Shown here piece after piece: positions 7,604 to 17,285 of a stretch of 52,198 nucleotides of DNA. Position numbers and translations under genes: made by a program. Within the stretch, counting starts at the first letter, position 1; each line of letters begins with the position of its first letter. The stretch is from Bacteroidota bacterium (GTDB taxonomy: Bacteria; Bacteroidota; Ignavibacteria; Ignavibacteriales; Ignavibacteriaceae): the NCBI GenBank assembly GCA_022708025.1, contig JAKIZM010000019.1, forward strand, positions 1 through 52,198. The letters run 5' to 3'. The notes beneath the pieces are model-generated. The model was not told the origin of the DNA. It worked only from the letters and a program-made list of their open reading frames with translations, and did no database searches.

Positions 7604-10450
7604 ATGAAATCATTTTACTCTCGACAGTTATTTTTGTTAATTTTTTTAATTAACCCCTTTATTTTTCCTCAATCTCAAAACCCTGAGAAATTTAAATCTG
7701 AAGCTTTGCAATTAATGGATTATGGTCGTTATGGCGAAGCTATTGACCAGTTAAATAAATATGTTTCGGCAGTGCCAACATCTGCTGAAGGATTTAACCT
7801 GAGAGGTGTATGCTATGAAAAACGTGGGAATTATGAATATGCTGTCTATGATTTCAGAACTGCTAAAAAACTAAAACCAGATGATAAAGAGATAAATTCC
7901 AATCTTAACAGAACGATATCCAGTTGGTATAAAATCCTTTATAATAAAATTGAAGGACATAAAAGAGAAATAGCTATAGATCCGAACTCGGCAAAAAATT
8001 ATCTTGAAATAGGGAAGTGCTTTAAACATTTAGGCAATTGGAGTGAAGCAGAAATATGGTATGATCAGTATCTGGAAAAAGAAACAGCATCTGCTGATGA
8101 GATAATCAGGTATAGTGAAATTCTAGCTAAGAATAACCAATTAGTTAAAGGCGAAAAGGTTTTAAAAGTTTATACAGAAAAATATCCGGATGATCATAGA
8201 TTACTTTCTAGATATGGATATTTTTTATTATGGTTAGGGAAAAATAAAATTGCCGTTGATGTTTTTACTAAATCACTTGAAATAAGACCTTTCTTTAAAG
8301 AAGCAATGGATGGACTCGATTTGGCTAAAGGCAAGGGTTACATCTATTCAATAAATGATACAACTATCCGTTATAATTATGGTATTACACCTGAACCAAA
8401 AGAGTATATAATAGATAAATATTACAGATTATTGAAAAAAGATTATGAAGATGCTGAAACGAGATATAAACTGATTGAAGAATTAATTAAAGCAAATAGG
8501 TTTGAAGAAGCTAAGGATCAGTTAAAGTTTTTAACTGCAAATACAGATTATCTGCAAAAGAGTGTTGAACTATCTCAAAGAATTTCATTACTAAGCAACT
8601 CGTATTATTCAGATAAAGTTAATTATTATGAAGATATCTTGAGTAAGAATCCTGATAATAAAATAGCTTTGTTAGAGCTTGCTAAATATTATTCATATAA
8701 GAAAGAATATGATAGTGCAGTTAAATTATATAAAAGATATTTAAATCTTAATCCTTCTGATAAGGAAGTGAGATTTCATTTAGCTCAGGTCTTAATGTGG
8801 CAGAATAATCTTTGTGAAGCGCTTGAAATAATTGAATCTCTTGTCCAGCAGGAGAAAAACAAAGTTGAATACTTATTATTTGCAGCAAAGTTAAATTACT
8901 GGCTTGATTCTGATCCAGCTAAAATAAAATCCATTTATGAAAAAGCGCTTAAAATTGATCCAGCAAATTATGAAGCAATGATTGGGCTTGCAAATGTGTA
9001 TTTAGCAGCTTCAGATTTTAAGAACTTTGAAGAGGTTGTTAATAATATTTCCAGGATTGACAGTTTATCAGGTGAGTATAAAAAAATATTACAGGAATAT
9101 TCTGTTATTCAAAAGAATATTGAAGAAAAAGAATTAAACGCAAAGCTTGATAAAGCAAGGTTTTTAGCTGCTGATAAAAATTACATTTCAGCAATCAAAA
9201 CATATAATGATTATTTATCTTCTGTTGATTCAAATGACAATGTTAAGATGGAACTTGCTGGCATTTATATTCTTAATAACCAAAAAGACAAAGCAATTTC
9301 AATTTATAAAGGTCTGTTAGCAAATAAATCTGATTATGAAGTCAGGAAAAAACTTGCCAAGTTATATTTATGGTCAAGTGATTCAAGTTTAGCTTTGAAT
9401 GAGTTTATTGATCTGCATTCCCAAAAACCTGATGATGTGGAAACCAAAATATTGTTAGGTGATGCTTATTTACAAAATCATCAGATAGAATCAGCAAGAA
9501 CTATTTATTCAGACCTGCTTAAGGAATCTCCAAACTCACATATTATTAAAACCAGGTTAGCGTGGATTGATGGCACTGAAAAATTTTCATTTGCTCAATT
9601 TCCAACATATATACAATTAATTCCAAGAGCATCTTACTTTAATGATAATACGAACTTCAGTTATTCAAACATTGGTCTTGGTTTTGATTTAGGAGTTACT
9701 GGTTTTTTAAGTCTTGGGTTCTCAGGATCAGCAGGTACACTTGCTTCTAAAGAACTGAGTGTAAGATTTAATCAGTTTAAAGGTACTGCTTATTTTAAAG
9801 TTAACCGTTTTATTTCAGGTTCAGCTTCAATTGGACAGAATAGATTTATTGATGAAAAGAATTCTAATTTATATGAGCTTACTTTATCTGCTGGTAAAAA
9901 AGATGTTTTTAATTTCACTACATTTGCAAATTATTCAGACGCAGTATTTATACTCTATTCACCATTTCTTGTCAATAACCGAATCAGTGTAAATCATCTC
10001 GGTATAATGGGCTCCTATAAATTCAAAAATAAATTGATGGTTTCTGGTAAGTTTCAATATTTTGATCTTTCTGATAAAAATTCTGGAAACCAGTTGCAAC
10101 TAAGATTAGGGAAAGAGTTTGAAAATGATCTTAGCGCTGGTTATGAATATTTTTATTATGACTTTAAGCATACAATTCCATTATACTGGAGTCCTGAAAA
10201 TTTTGAATCTCACTCTCTCTGGGCTGATTGGAATTTGTATAAAGATGAAGAAGTAAGATTTACTATTGGAGGTAAAGGGGGATTAATTCCTGAAAACAAT
10301 TACCTGTTATCTGAATTCTATGCTGAGTTCGATTATTTGATTATTAAATCACTAATGTTTCAAACCAGATTTACAACAGGTAGTTCGTTCAGATCAGGAA
10401 CCGGTTATCGATCAAATTCTATTTCCGGAAGTATAATCTGGAGTCTTTAA
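7604..10450 (+). CDS. TPR protein with C-terminal outer-membrane barrel, exopolysaccharide exporter type
   Basis: Protein of 948 residues. A signal peptide (about residues 1-22, ending FPQ) is followed by many TPR-type helical repeats to about residue 660, for example at 33-95, 135-235 and 350-640. From about 665 to the end comes a beta-barrel of the YaiO/PgaA type, with alternating aromatic strands such as RASYFNDNTNFSYSN and final residues SIIWSL. PgaA, PelB and BcsC share this plan, in which the TPR superhelix guides a nascent polysaccharide through the periplasm to the outer-membrane pore. Its place just before a processive synthase gene supports the same job here. It ends 177 bases before the synthase gene. 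Confidence 0.82.
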   Translation: MKSFYSRQLFLLIFLINPFIFPQSQNPEKFKSEALQLMDYGRYGEAIDQLNKYVSAVPTSAEGFNLRGVCYEKRGNYEYAVYDFRTAKKLKPDDKEINSNLNRTISSWYKILYNKIEGHKREIAIDPNSAKNYLEIGKCFKHLGNWSEAEIWYDQYLEKETASADEIIRYSEILAKNNQLVKGEKVLKVYTEKYPDDHRLLSRYGYFLLWLGKNKIAVDVFTKSLEIRPFFKEAMDGLDLAKGKGYIYSINDTTIRYNYGITPEPKEYIIDKYYRLLKKDYEDAETRYKLIEELIKANRFEEAKDQLKFLTANTDYLQKSVELSQRISLLSNSYYSDKVNYYEDILSKNPDNKIALLELAKYYSYKKEYDSAVKLYKRYLNLNPSDKEVRFHLAQVLMWQNNLCEALEIIESLVQQEKNKVEYLLFAAKLNYWLDSDPAKIKSIYEKALKIDPANYEAMIGLANVYLAASDFKNFEEVVNNISRIDSLSGEYKKILQEYSVIQKNIEEKELNAKLDKARFLAADKNYISAIKTYNDYLSSVDSNDNVKMELAGIYILNNQKDKAISIYKGLLANKSDYEVRKKLAKLYLWSSDSSLALNEFIDLHSQKPDDVETKILLGDAYLQNHQIESARTIYSDLLKESPNSHIIKTRLAWIDGTEKFSFAQFPTYIQLIPRASYFNDNTNFSYSNIGLGFDLGVTGFLSLGFSGSAGTLASKELSVRFNQFKGTAYFKVNRFISGSASIGQNRFIDEKNSNLYELTLSAGKKDVFNFTTFANYSDAVFILYSPFLVNNRISVNHLGIMGSYKFKNKLMVSGKFQYFDLSDKNSGNQLQLRLGKEFENDLSAGYEYFYYDFKHTIPLYWSPENFESHSLWADWNLYKDEEVRFTIGGKGGLIPENNYLLSEFYAEFDYLIIKSLMFQTRFTTGSSFRSGTGYRSNSISGSIIWSL

Positions 10451-10572
10451 TTTCCTTAAAATATTTACGATTTAGCAATTTTTGTCGCTGTTTGATAATG
10501 ATACAATTCAAATCAAAATCCAAAATTGGTAATCAGTAAATAGAAATTCATTGTAAAAAATTCCCTAAAAAA

Positions 10573-10590
10573 AATGCCTTTAATGGCATT
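10573..10590. other. Small hairpin in the leader of the GT2 gene
   Basis: The 177-base gap between the TPR porin gene and the synthase gene holds AATGCC / GGCATT with a 6-base loop, preceded by a run of A and not followed by a T-run. It is not a convincing plus-strand terminator, and I recognise no riboswitch. It could be a processing or attenuation structure that separates the porin from the synthase. Confidence 0.3.
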
Positions 10591-10627
10591 ATTATTGAAA
10601 ATTTATGGCAAACTATCTTTCGGATAA

Positions 10628-12058
10628 ATGAAATTTAATCAACTCGTTACGCGTGCTATAATAACTATTTCAAACCGAGAGGAAGAAAAAAAAGGAGAAA
10701 ACCTAGAGCAAAAGTATTTACGAAGGATCCTTGTAAGCGGAATAATGTCTTTATTGCTTATTCTGATTATCATTTATTCTTTGCCTTATACAATATTATC
10801 GTATAGTTCTCTGTTTGAGTACTCAACGATTGTTGCTATGGTAATCTTTCTCTTCATCCTTTTGGTAAGATATTTTGCAATCCTTATATCGGCATACTTG
10901 TATATAAACGAATATACATTCTCGTCCGTTAATGGATATGCACCGTTCGTTTCAATTATAGTTCCGGTTTATAACGAAGGTAAGGTTATCCGTAATTCGA
11001 TTTCATCATTATTGAAACTGGATTATTTTCATTATGAAATTATCATTGTTAACGATGGCTCTACTGATGATACGAAACAAATAGCTGAATCAATGGTTGG
11101 ATATCAGGATGGTCTTTATGGAAAAGTATTGGTTTCATTAATAAATCAGCCTAATCTTGGTAAAGCAAGGGCATTGAATGCTGGTATATTTTATTCTAAA
11201 TCAGATTTTGTTCTTTGTATGGATGGTGATTCACAATTATCTCCGGAATCCATAAAAGTTGCTGTACGACATTTTAAAGATCCTAAAATAGGCGCAGTTG
11301 CCGGAAATGTAAAAGTGCAAAATAGAAAAAGATTTTTTACTGATCTGCAGGCACTGGAATATATTGAAGGATTAAATATGGCCAGAAGTGCTCAAAGTTA
11401 CTTCAGACTTGTTAATATAATACCGGGGCCAATTGGAATTTTTAGAAGATCTGCTATTGAACAGGCAGGATTTTATTCAAGTGATACTTATGCAGAAGAT
11501 GCTGACCTGACATTGAAACTGCTATCAAAGGGCTGGAAAATTTATTATGAGCCAAAATCAATATCATATACTGAAGCGCCGGTTACTTTGCAGCAGTTAT
11601 TAAAACAAAGATACAGATGGACAAGAGGAATATTACAATCTATAAGAAAACACAAAAAAATAATGCTTAGCCCTGCTACACATTTTGCTCAGGCATTTAT
11701 TCTCTGGGTTATGTCTTTTGAGGCATTGATATGGCCTACAATGAATATTGCTGCTAACGCTTTTTTTATTTTTGCAGCTTTGTTTTTTGGATTTTCTCAT
11801 TTGATTTTCTTTTGGTGGGCAGGATTAGCAATATTGGATCTTGTAACTGCACTTTATTGTGTTGCGGTTGAAAAAGAAGAATTCAGACTTATTTGGTACG
11901 CCATTATTTATAGAATGTTTTTTATTTTAATCATTGATATTTGTAAAACCATGTCAACAATAGAAGAATTTTTAGGAATTAGAATGACATGGGGTAAATT
12001 AGAAAGAACAACGTCCGGCAAATCTGGAAAGATTGCTGTTAATACTGTAGGAAATTAA
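10628..12058 (+). CDS. Processive GT2 glycosyltransferase, exopolysaccharide synthase (PgaC/IcaA-like)
   Basis: Inner-membrane synthase of 476 residues that polymerises a sugar from its nucleotide donor. Two hydrophobic spans lie at about 33-57 and 63-92, then the GT-A domain with VSIIVPVYNEGKVI, the first Asp in VNDGSTDDT, DxD at D199-G-D201, the acid/base motif EDADL at 290-294, and QRYRW at 327-331. At least three more spans follow. This is the layout of processive synthases such as PgaC/IcaA (poly-GlcNAc) and NodC. There is no PilZ domain, so it is unlike BcsA. The polymer cannot be read from sequence. Its stop codon abuts the ATG of the next gene, so the two are co-translated. Confidence 0.85.
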   Translation: MKFNQLVTRAIITISNREEEKKGENLEQKYLRRILVSGIMSLLLILIIIYSLPYTILSYSSLFEYSTIVAMVIFLFILLVRYFAILISAYLYINEYTFSSVNGYAPFVSIIVPVYNEGKVIRNSISSLLKLDYFHYEIIIVNDGSTDDTKQIAESMVGYQDGLYGKVLVSLINQPNLGKARALNAGIFYSKSDFVLCMDGDSQLSPESIKVAVRHFKDPKIGAVAGNVKVQNRKRFFTDLQALEYIEGLNMARSAQSYFRLVNIIPGPIGIFRRSAIEQAGFYSSDTYAEDADLTLKLLSKGWKIYYEPKSISYTEAPVTLQQLLKQRYRWTRGILQSIRKHKKIMLSPATHFAQAFILWVMSFEALIWPTMNIAANAFFIFAALFFGFSHLIFFWWAGLAILDLVTALYCVAVEKEEFRLIWYAIIYRMFFILIIDICKTMSTIEEFLGIRMTWGKLERTTSGKSGKIAVNTVGN

Positions 12059-12511
12059 ATGGAACTTATACCGATATTGTCCACTATAATTCTTGTTGCC
12101 ACTATATGCACTTTTATTCTGGCTGTGGGGGCTTATATCCTTTATAAGATTAGAGAAGGCAAACAGCAATATGCATATCAGACAAAACCTTCTACTATAA
12201 AAGCTGAATTGGTTGTTCCAAACGAGACAGCAATTGGAAAAGTTTCTGTTCAGCCTGAACAAAAAAGAACACTATCAGTGGAACCGGGAATTACAAGAGA
12301 AGAATACACCAAACAACAGCAACCATCTCAATCAAAATTAACTCCTGAGCCAAAAGAATACAAAGCTGAGGAACCTAAAGTTGAAAAACAAAAAGTCAAA
12401 TTGCGTACAACTACTCGGCTAAGTGATGAAAATAAATTCCTGAAATATACTTCTGAAGGGTATATCCCGACTCAGGAAGATAGAAGTTCAGGGGAACTAA
12501 AGTGGCGGTAA
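12059..12511 (+). CDS. Small single-span membrane protein of the polysaccharide cluster
   Basis: Protein of 150 residues with one N-terminal hydrophobic segment (about 4-28, ending AYILYK) and a hydrophilic, Lys/Glu/Gln/Pro-rich cytoplasmic-type region ending in a more ordered SEGYIPTQEDRSSGELKWR. I do not recognise a family. Position right after the synthase and the small size recall PgaD, which assists PgaC, but PgaD has two spans and binds c-di-GMP with PgaC, so the analogy is positional only. The ATG touches the synthase stop, and its 3' end overlaps the next gene by 10 bases. Confidence 0.75.
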   Translation: MELIPILSTIILVATICTFILAVGAYILYKIREGKQQYAYQTKPSTIKAELVVPNETAIGKVSVQPEQKRTLSVEPGITREEYTKQQQPSQSKLTPEPKEYKAEEPKVEKQKVKLRTTTRLSDENKFLKYTSEGYIPTQEDRSSGELKWR

Positions 12512-14397
12512 ATAAAATCTTTGGGGTAAAGGTTAATCAATTCTTTATTATTTTATCAGGAATAGTAATACTCATTTCAGCTTTTCTGATTTATTATTTT
12601 ATTTTACGCAGTATATATGGCCGCTTTGATGTTGACGATGTTATTCCCAATCAAACTGTGATAGAAGATTTCTTGTTCGGGAAATCACCTGAAGTTGCAA
12701 TACTTTATTCCAAATACACAGAAAACACTTTACCGGTTGGAAGTACCTGGCTAAATGATAATTTATCAACCTGGAAAAAATTTCTTGATAATCTGAATAT
12801 TAAGTATGATGTAATTTCAGATCAGACTATTGAAAACAGTCAACATTTCAAATACAAATTAATTGTTCTGCCGGGCACAAAATCAATAAGCAATGAAGAA
12901 GCGTTACAATTAAAAAAATATCTGGAAGATGGTGGAAGCATTTTTGCAACAGGCGGAATAGGTTCTTACTCTGATGATGGAAAATGGAGAGGTTGGGAAT
13001 ATCTTAATCAGGTTTTTGGAATTCAATTTTCGTACGAACTTAAACCCAATGAGTTTTCAAAAATTCACACCGTTTGTGGTAGCTTGCCAATCACAGCTAA
13101 TATTCCCACAGGATTTCCATTAAAAGTTGCTACATGGGATAGACCAATGGCTGTTGAAGTATTAGATCCAAGAACAACACAAGTAAGTTTTTGGTATAAT
13201 TATCGTCTTGATGATGGTTTAGTTCGGGAAGAAATTAAAAAGTCTGCCGGTATTGCTTTTGGCAATTATGGTAAAGGAAGATTTATGTGGATGGGTTTTG
13301 AACTAAACTCTATAATTGGTGTTCAGGAAGACTACATATATTTTGAAAGACTATTTAATAACTCAATCAAATGGCTTTTATATTCACCGATTGCTTATGT
13401 AAGAGACTGGCCCACAGGATATGAAGCAGCTGCGGTAATTATTCCTGTTCTTTCAGATAGTATCGCAAACATTAATAATTTGCTCCCGGTTTTAAGAGAT
13501 GAAGGATTGCCTGCAACTTTTTTTGTTGATCCGCTGACTGCAGAAATGAATAAAAGTGTAATTAAAAATATTTCCAATTATGGTGAAGTAGGTGCGTTGG
13601 TTGATATTGGTTTTATGAATTCAATTAATGATAAAAAGAATAAACTGAATAATTACAATTTACAACTTGAAAAAATTTCAAAAGCCAAAAGTGTTCTTGA
13701 AAATATTGTATCCAAAAGTGTAACTGGTTTGCTTCCGTTGTACGGATTGTTTGATAATAGCACCTTAAATGCCGTTGTAAATGCTGATTACAAATATGTA
13801 TTAACTGATTCACTTACAGACCGCTCCGTTCCGAAAACGATTATTCGCGGTGATAAACGAATTGTCACAATGACTAAAACAGCAAGAGATGATTATGAAG
13901 TTATAAGGGATTTTGGATTAACACTTCCTGGTTTTCAGTTCTATACTTATCAGGAAGATCTGGACCGCACTCTATTCGAAGGCGGGATGTACATCTTTAA
14001 AGTTCATACTGATTATCAATGTAAAAGTGAAAATATTGGTGTTCTAAGAGATATAATTAAAGAGTTGAAGCGGAAAAGATTCTGGATAACAACTGCTTCT
14101 GAAATCCAAAAATGGTATGAAAAAAGAGATTATATTGAAATAAGATCTGATAGAAGAGGGAAAACAAGAGTCGCAGTTAAAGTCTCAAATCCCGGCGTGG
14201 ATAATATTAATAATCTTGTTATCGATATCGATTTAAATGATTTTGCAAATAATGTTACGATTGGGTCTGAGTTAATCGGAACAAAACCGGCAAGTGTAAA
14301 ACACAGCAACGGTTCACAAATGGTATATCTTTTTATAGATGATCTTAAACCAGGTGAATCAAGACAGTATTATTTGGATTATGATCAGGTAAACTAA
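12502..14397 (+). CDS. Membrane-anchored GATase-like plus catalytically dead polysaccharide deacetylase-like protein (first paralogue)
   Basis: Protein of 631 residues from a GTG start with AGGGGA upstream. One N-terminal span (about 14-37) anchors it, with the rest periplasmic. Residues 60-290 look like a GATase/ThuA-like flavodoxin fold (VAILYSKYTENT ... KLIVLPGTKSISNEEALQLKKYLEDGGSI). Residues 300-540 follow the NodB deacetylase fold. However, the TFDDG motif reads IPVLSDS, the HxxxH metal motif reads GALVDIG and the RxPYG motif reads LLPLYG. Only the last His (FKVHTDY) remains, so metal-dependent catalysis is unlikely. A C-terminal beta domain closes the protein. It occupies the place that PgaB has in poly-GlcNAc systems and probably binds or guides the polymer. 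Confidence 0.7.
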   Translation: MAVNKIFGVKVNQFFIILSGIVILISAFLIYYFILRSIYGRFDVDDVIPNQTVIEDFLFGKSPEVAILYSKYTENTLPVGSTWLNDNLSTWKKFLDNLNIKYDVISDQTIENSQHFKYKLIVLPGTKSISNEEALQLKKYLEDGGSIFATGGIGSYSDDGKWRGWEYLNQVFGIQFSYELKPNEFSKIHTVCGSLPITANIPTGFPLKVATWDRPMAVEVLDPRTTQVSFWYNYRLDDGLVREEIKKSAGIAFGNYGKGRFMWMGFELNSIIGVQEDYIYFERLFNNSIKWLLYSPIAYVRDWPTGYEAAAVIIPVLSDSIANINNLLPVLRDEGLPATFFVDPLTAEMNKSVIKNISNYGEVGALVDIGFMNSINDKKNKLNNYNLQLEKISKAKSVLENIVSKSVTGLLPLYGLFDNSTLNAVVNADYKYVLTDSLTDRSVPKTIIRGDKRIVTMTKTARDDYEVIRDFGLTLPGFQFYTYQEDLDRTLFEGGMYIFKVHTDYQCKSENIGVLRDIIKELKRKRFWITTASEIQKWYEKRDYIEIRSDRRGKTRVAVKVSNPGVDNINNLVIDIDLNDFANNVTIGSELIGTKPASVKHSNGSQMVYLFIDDLKPGESRQYYLDYDQVN

Positions 14398-14410
14398 TAG
14401 CAGAAAAAAA

Positions 14411-15985
14411 TTGAATATTCAAAAAAAAATATCGTTTTTCATTATTTTAATTTTATTTGCTTCGGTTGAATTAAACGCACAAACCCGCATTGCTGTTTTA
14501 TATTCGGAGTTCTCTCAAAAGTCATTTTATTCTGATACTAATAATTATTTAGATGAATTTACTGCATGGGAGATTTTCTTAATGCAGAATAAAATTAAAT
14601 ACAAAGTAATTTATGATGAGGATTTGGATTCTGATCTGGCTGATGATTTTGATATTTTAATATTACCGAGATACAATATTCAATCAACTGAGAAATACTC
14701 AGTAATAAAGAATTTTTTACTTTCAGGTAAATCTGTTCTATCTGTAAACTCTTTTAACTCAACTTTATCAAGTATTAATACTAATGAGTTAAAAGATTTG
14801 TTTGGTATAACATTAAAAAATGAAATATTTAATAACAACCTTAGTTTTACTCAAACAATATTTGCAAGCCCGATAAATTCGTTCAAAAGCCCGGCAAGTT
14901 TTTTAGTCTCAGCAAAAGGCAAGAATCAGTATGTTGATTTAAAAAGATTTAATTATTCTGCAGCCGGATTTGTATTGGGAACTGATGTAAATTCTGAAGT
15001 AAGTTCAATTGTATATGGATATAATAATTCCGGCAGATTTGTTTTTATCGGTTATGGATTAACAGATCTTATTGGCGGATCTGAAGAATATAAAAACTTT
15101 GAATTGTTTCTGCTTGATGCTTTGAAATGGTTGAATACTGAAGTTGATGCATTCCCATATTTAACTATAAATAAAAAGGAACAGTTCAAACTGCTTCTTG
15201 TACAATATAATAACGCTCTTAGCAAAGATTTTATTGATGTGCTAATACAAAATGATTTTAATCCGCATATTCTTATAAACGAAACATCTCAACTGGAAAA
15301 AATTCCTTTAGAAAAAATTTCAGAAGATCAGATTATTTTGGATTTAAGAGCATTTAATCAGGGGAATAAAAATCAAAACATCATTGAGTATTTAAGAAGT
15401 TTTGAGATGCTTGGTGAATTAAAAATAAAATCAGTGTTTATTACCTCTAATTTTGCTACTTCACTGATTAATCAGATAAAAGAATACGGAGTAAATAATT
15501 TTATATTCTCTGATAAGGAGATTACCGGCACACAGTTAAATAATGATAAAAGTTTATTCATATTTTTTAATCCTGCAGAGCAATCTTTAAAAAATAATTC
15601 AATAGAAATAATTTATTTTCTTCCAAAAATTGATTGCAATAAAGATATCGAAAATGACTTCCTGATAGATCTTAAAAATAAAGTAAATGACAGGACAGTA
15701 TTTACAGATATATCCTCGCTAAGAGATAAACTGATGCTGGAAAGAAAAATAAAAATAAGAGTTCAAAAAAATCAGAATGTAGAAATTAATGTCATAAATG
15801 ATAACCTGGTAGAGATTAAGGACCTCATTTTGTTCGTGAAGATTGATGATTTTAATATTGTGACTGATAGTCGAAAATCCATTTTAAGTTATACCACTGA
15901 TCAAAGAAACGGGATGAAAAAAATATTTATAAATAAGATCTTCCCAAGATCAGAAGAAAAAGTTATCTTCAATTCAGGCAGATAA
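14411..15985 (+). CDS. Secreted paralogue of the preceding GATase-like/deacetylase-like protein
   Basis: Protein of 524 residues from a TTG start, with a signal peptide (about 1-23, ending LNAQ) instead of a membrane anchor. Its whole length parallels the preceding gene product: RIAVLYSEFSQKSFY against VAILYSKYTENTLP, FDILILPRY against YKLIVLPGT, the segment SGRFVFIGYGL against KGRFMWMGFEL, and the same C-terminal beta domain. The deacetylase-like part has degenerated further, and even the last His is lost (IIYFLPKID against YIFKVHTDY). A tandem duplication followed by divergence is the simplest explanation. It ends TAATG, overlapping the next start by one base. The function is unknown; a non-catalytic periplasmic partner of polymer export is inferred. 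Confidence 0.68.
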   Translation: MNIQKKISFFIILILFASVELNAQTRIAVLYSEFSQKSFYSDTNNYLDEFTAWEIFLMQNKIKYKVIYDEDLDSDLADDFDILILPRYNIQSTEKYSVIKNFLLSGKSVLSVNSFNSTLSSINTNELKDLFGITLKNEIFNNNLSFTQTIFASPINSFKSPASFLVSAKGKNQYVDLKRFNYSAAGFVLGTDVNSEVSSIVYGYNNSGRFVFIGYGLTDLIGGSEEYKNFELFLLDALKWLNTEVDAFPYLTINKKEQFKLLLVQYNNALSKDFIDVLIQNDFNPHILINETSQLEKIPLEKISEDQIILDLRAFNQGNKNQNIIEYLRSFEMLGELKIKSVFITSNFATSLINQIKEYGVNNFIFSDKEITGTQLNNDKSLFIFFNPAEQSLKNNSIEIIYFLPKIDCNKDIENDFLIDLKNKVNDRTVFTDISSLRDKLMLERKIKIRVQKNQNVEINVINDNLVEIKDLILFVKIDDFNIVTDSRKSILSYTTDQRNGMKKIFINKIFPRSEEKVIFNSGR

Positions 15986-17271
15986 TGAACAAAAATATCC
16001 GGAATATTTTTTTGAATTTTAGTAAGTCCTGTTTTTCTTTTATCAAAATAGTTTTCGTGCTGCCTTTTTTTTATGTTTCTTGCGCTGAATGGAGCAGTGA
16101 ACCTGATAATAATTTCAATGATGGTAAAAAGATTCAGATTACTTATCCGAAAAGCGGAGATACCATTTCTGAAGGTTTGATAAATATTTACTATAATGTA
16201 AATCAGCCTTACTCAACAAAGTTTCTTGAATTATATATAAATGGAAATTTTGTAAAAAATATTCCTCCTAATTCTGACGGTACACTTCCGGCTATAAACT
16301 ACTTTTTTGATTCTGCTTGGATAAATAAAGTTTTTAATCTGTATTTGATATATTATGATAACGAAGGAAAGTCCTATAAAAGCAATATTATTTCTGATAT
16401 AATTATCATTAAAGATAATCATATTCCGTTTAAGCCGTACAATGTAAGGCTTATTAATTTTAATAATGATTCGTGCAACATTAGCTGGAAGGACTCTTCA
16501 AAATATATTGAGCAGTACGAGTTGTGGAGAAAGACGGATTTTGATGGTGAGTATCTCTTACACCAGACATTATCAGGTACATTTTTTAATACAAATGATA
16601 ATGGACTAGATACAAATAAAACTTATTATTATAAAATACGAGGAATAAAATCATCCGGCGTATCTGAATTTAGCTCTGAAGTAAATACTTCCGGAATATT
16701 TAGTTCAGGTGATTTATTGCCAGCAACTAATCTTACTTTACAAATTCTTGAAGATCTTTCGATTCAGGTTAACTGGACTGACAATAGTGATAATGAAAAT
16801 TATTTTTCAGTTGAAAGAAGTACTGATAATAATTTATTCAGTTCGGTTGCTTATTTACCTCCAAACACAACTCAATATATTGATCCTAAAAACGGACTGA
16901 TATTAGGGCAAACCTATTTTTACAGAATAAAAAATTACAGCAGCACTGATTCAGCCGTAAGTACAGTGGCAAGTATTGTATTAAATTCTGTAATACTTAA
17001 TCCGCCGACAAATTTATCCGCAAATTATGATAATACAGTACCTGTTGTCGAACTTAGATGGACAAATAATGATAATAAAATTCTATTTTTTGATATAGAA
17101 AGAAAAACAGAAAATGGTAACTTTGCTTTAATAAAAAGAGTGAATGCCGGAAATAATTTGTATCTTGATTTCAGTATTGTTCCTCAACAAAAATATACTT
17201 ATAGGATAAGAGGATTTGATTTGATCAGATATTCCGATTATTCAAATGAAGTAATAGTATCAACTTATTGA
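15985..17271 (+). CDS. Lipoprotein with three fibronectin type III-like domains
   Basis: Protein of 428 residues. A long N-terminal hydrophobic segment ends in a lipobox-like VSCAEW at about residues 32-37, so it is probably a lipoprotein. An Ig-like domain follows at about 50-140 (IQITYPKSGDTISEGLINIYY), then three FN3-like units near 145-235, 245-330 and 340-428 (for example IQVNWTDNSDNENYFSVERS and VELRWTNNDNKILFFDIERK). FN3 arrays are common spacers or carbohydrate-facing adhesion units in surface proteins. The start overlaps the stop of the preceding gene, placing it in the polysaccharide operon. There is no T9SS sorting domain, unlike the protein at 139-1929. Confidence 0.75.
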   Translation: MNKNIRNIFLNFSKSCFSFIKIVFVLPFFYVSCAEWSSEPDNNFNDGKKIQITYPKSGDTISEGLINIYYNVNQPYSTKFLELYINGNFVKNIPPNSDGTLPAINYFFDSAWINKVFNLYLIYYDNEGKSYKSNIISDIIIIKDNHIPFKPYNVRLINFNNDSCNISWKDSSKYIEQYELWRKTDFDGEYLLHQTLSGTFFNTNDNGLDTNKTYYYKIRGIKSSGVSEFSSEVNTSGIFSSGDLLPATNLTLQILEDLSIQVNWTDNSDNENYFSVERSTDNNLFSSVAYLPPNTTQYIDPKNGLILGQTYFYRIKNYSSTDSAVSTVASIVLNSVILNPPTNLSANYDNTVPVVELRWTNNDNKILFFDIERKTENGNFALIKRVNAGNNLYLDFSIVPQQKYTYRIRGFDLIRYSDYSNEVIVSTY

Positions 17272-17285
17272 TTTTAGGATTAAAT

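Noticed and set aside
10451..10627. Possible c-di-GMP riboswitch before the GT2 gene
   Set aside because: Only a 6-base hairpin is visible, and the conserved core of GEMM-type aptamers is absent.
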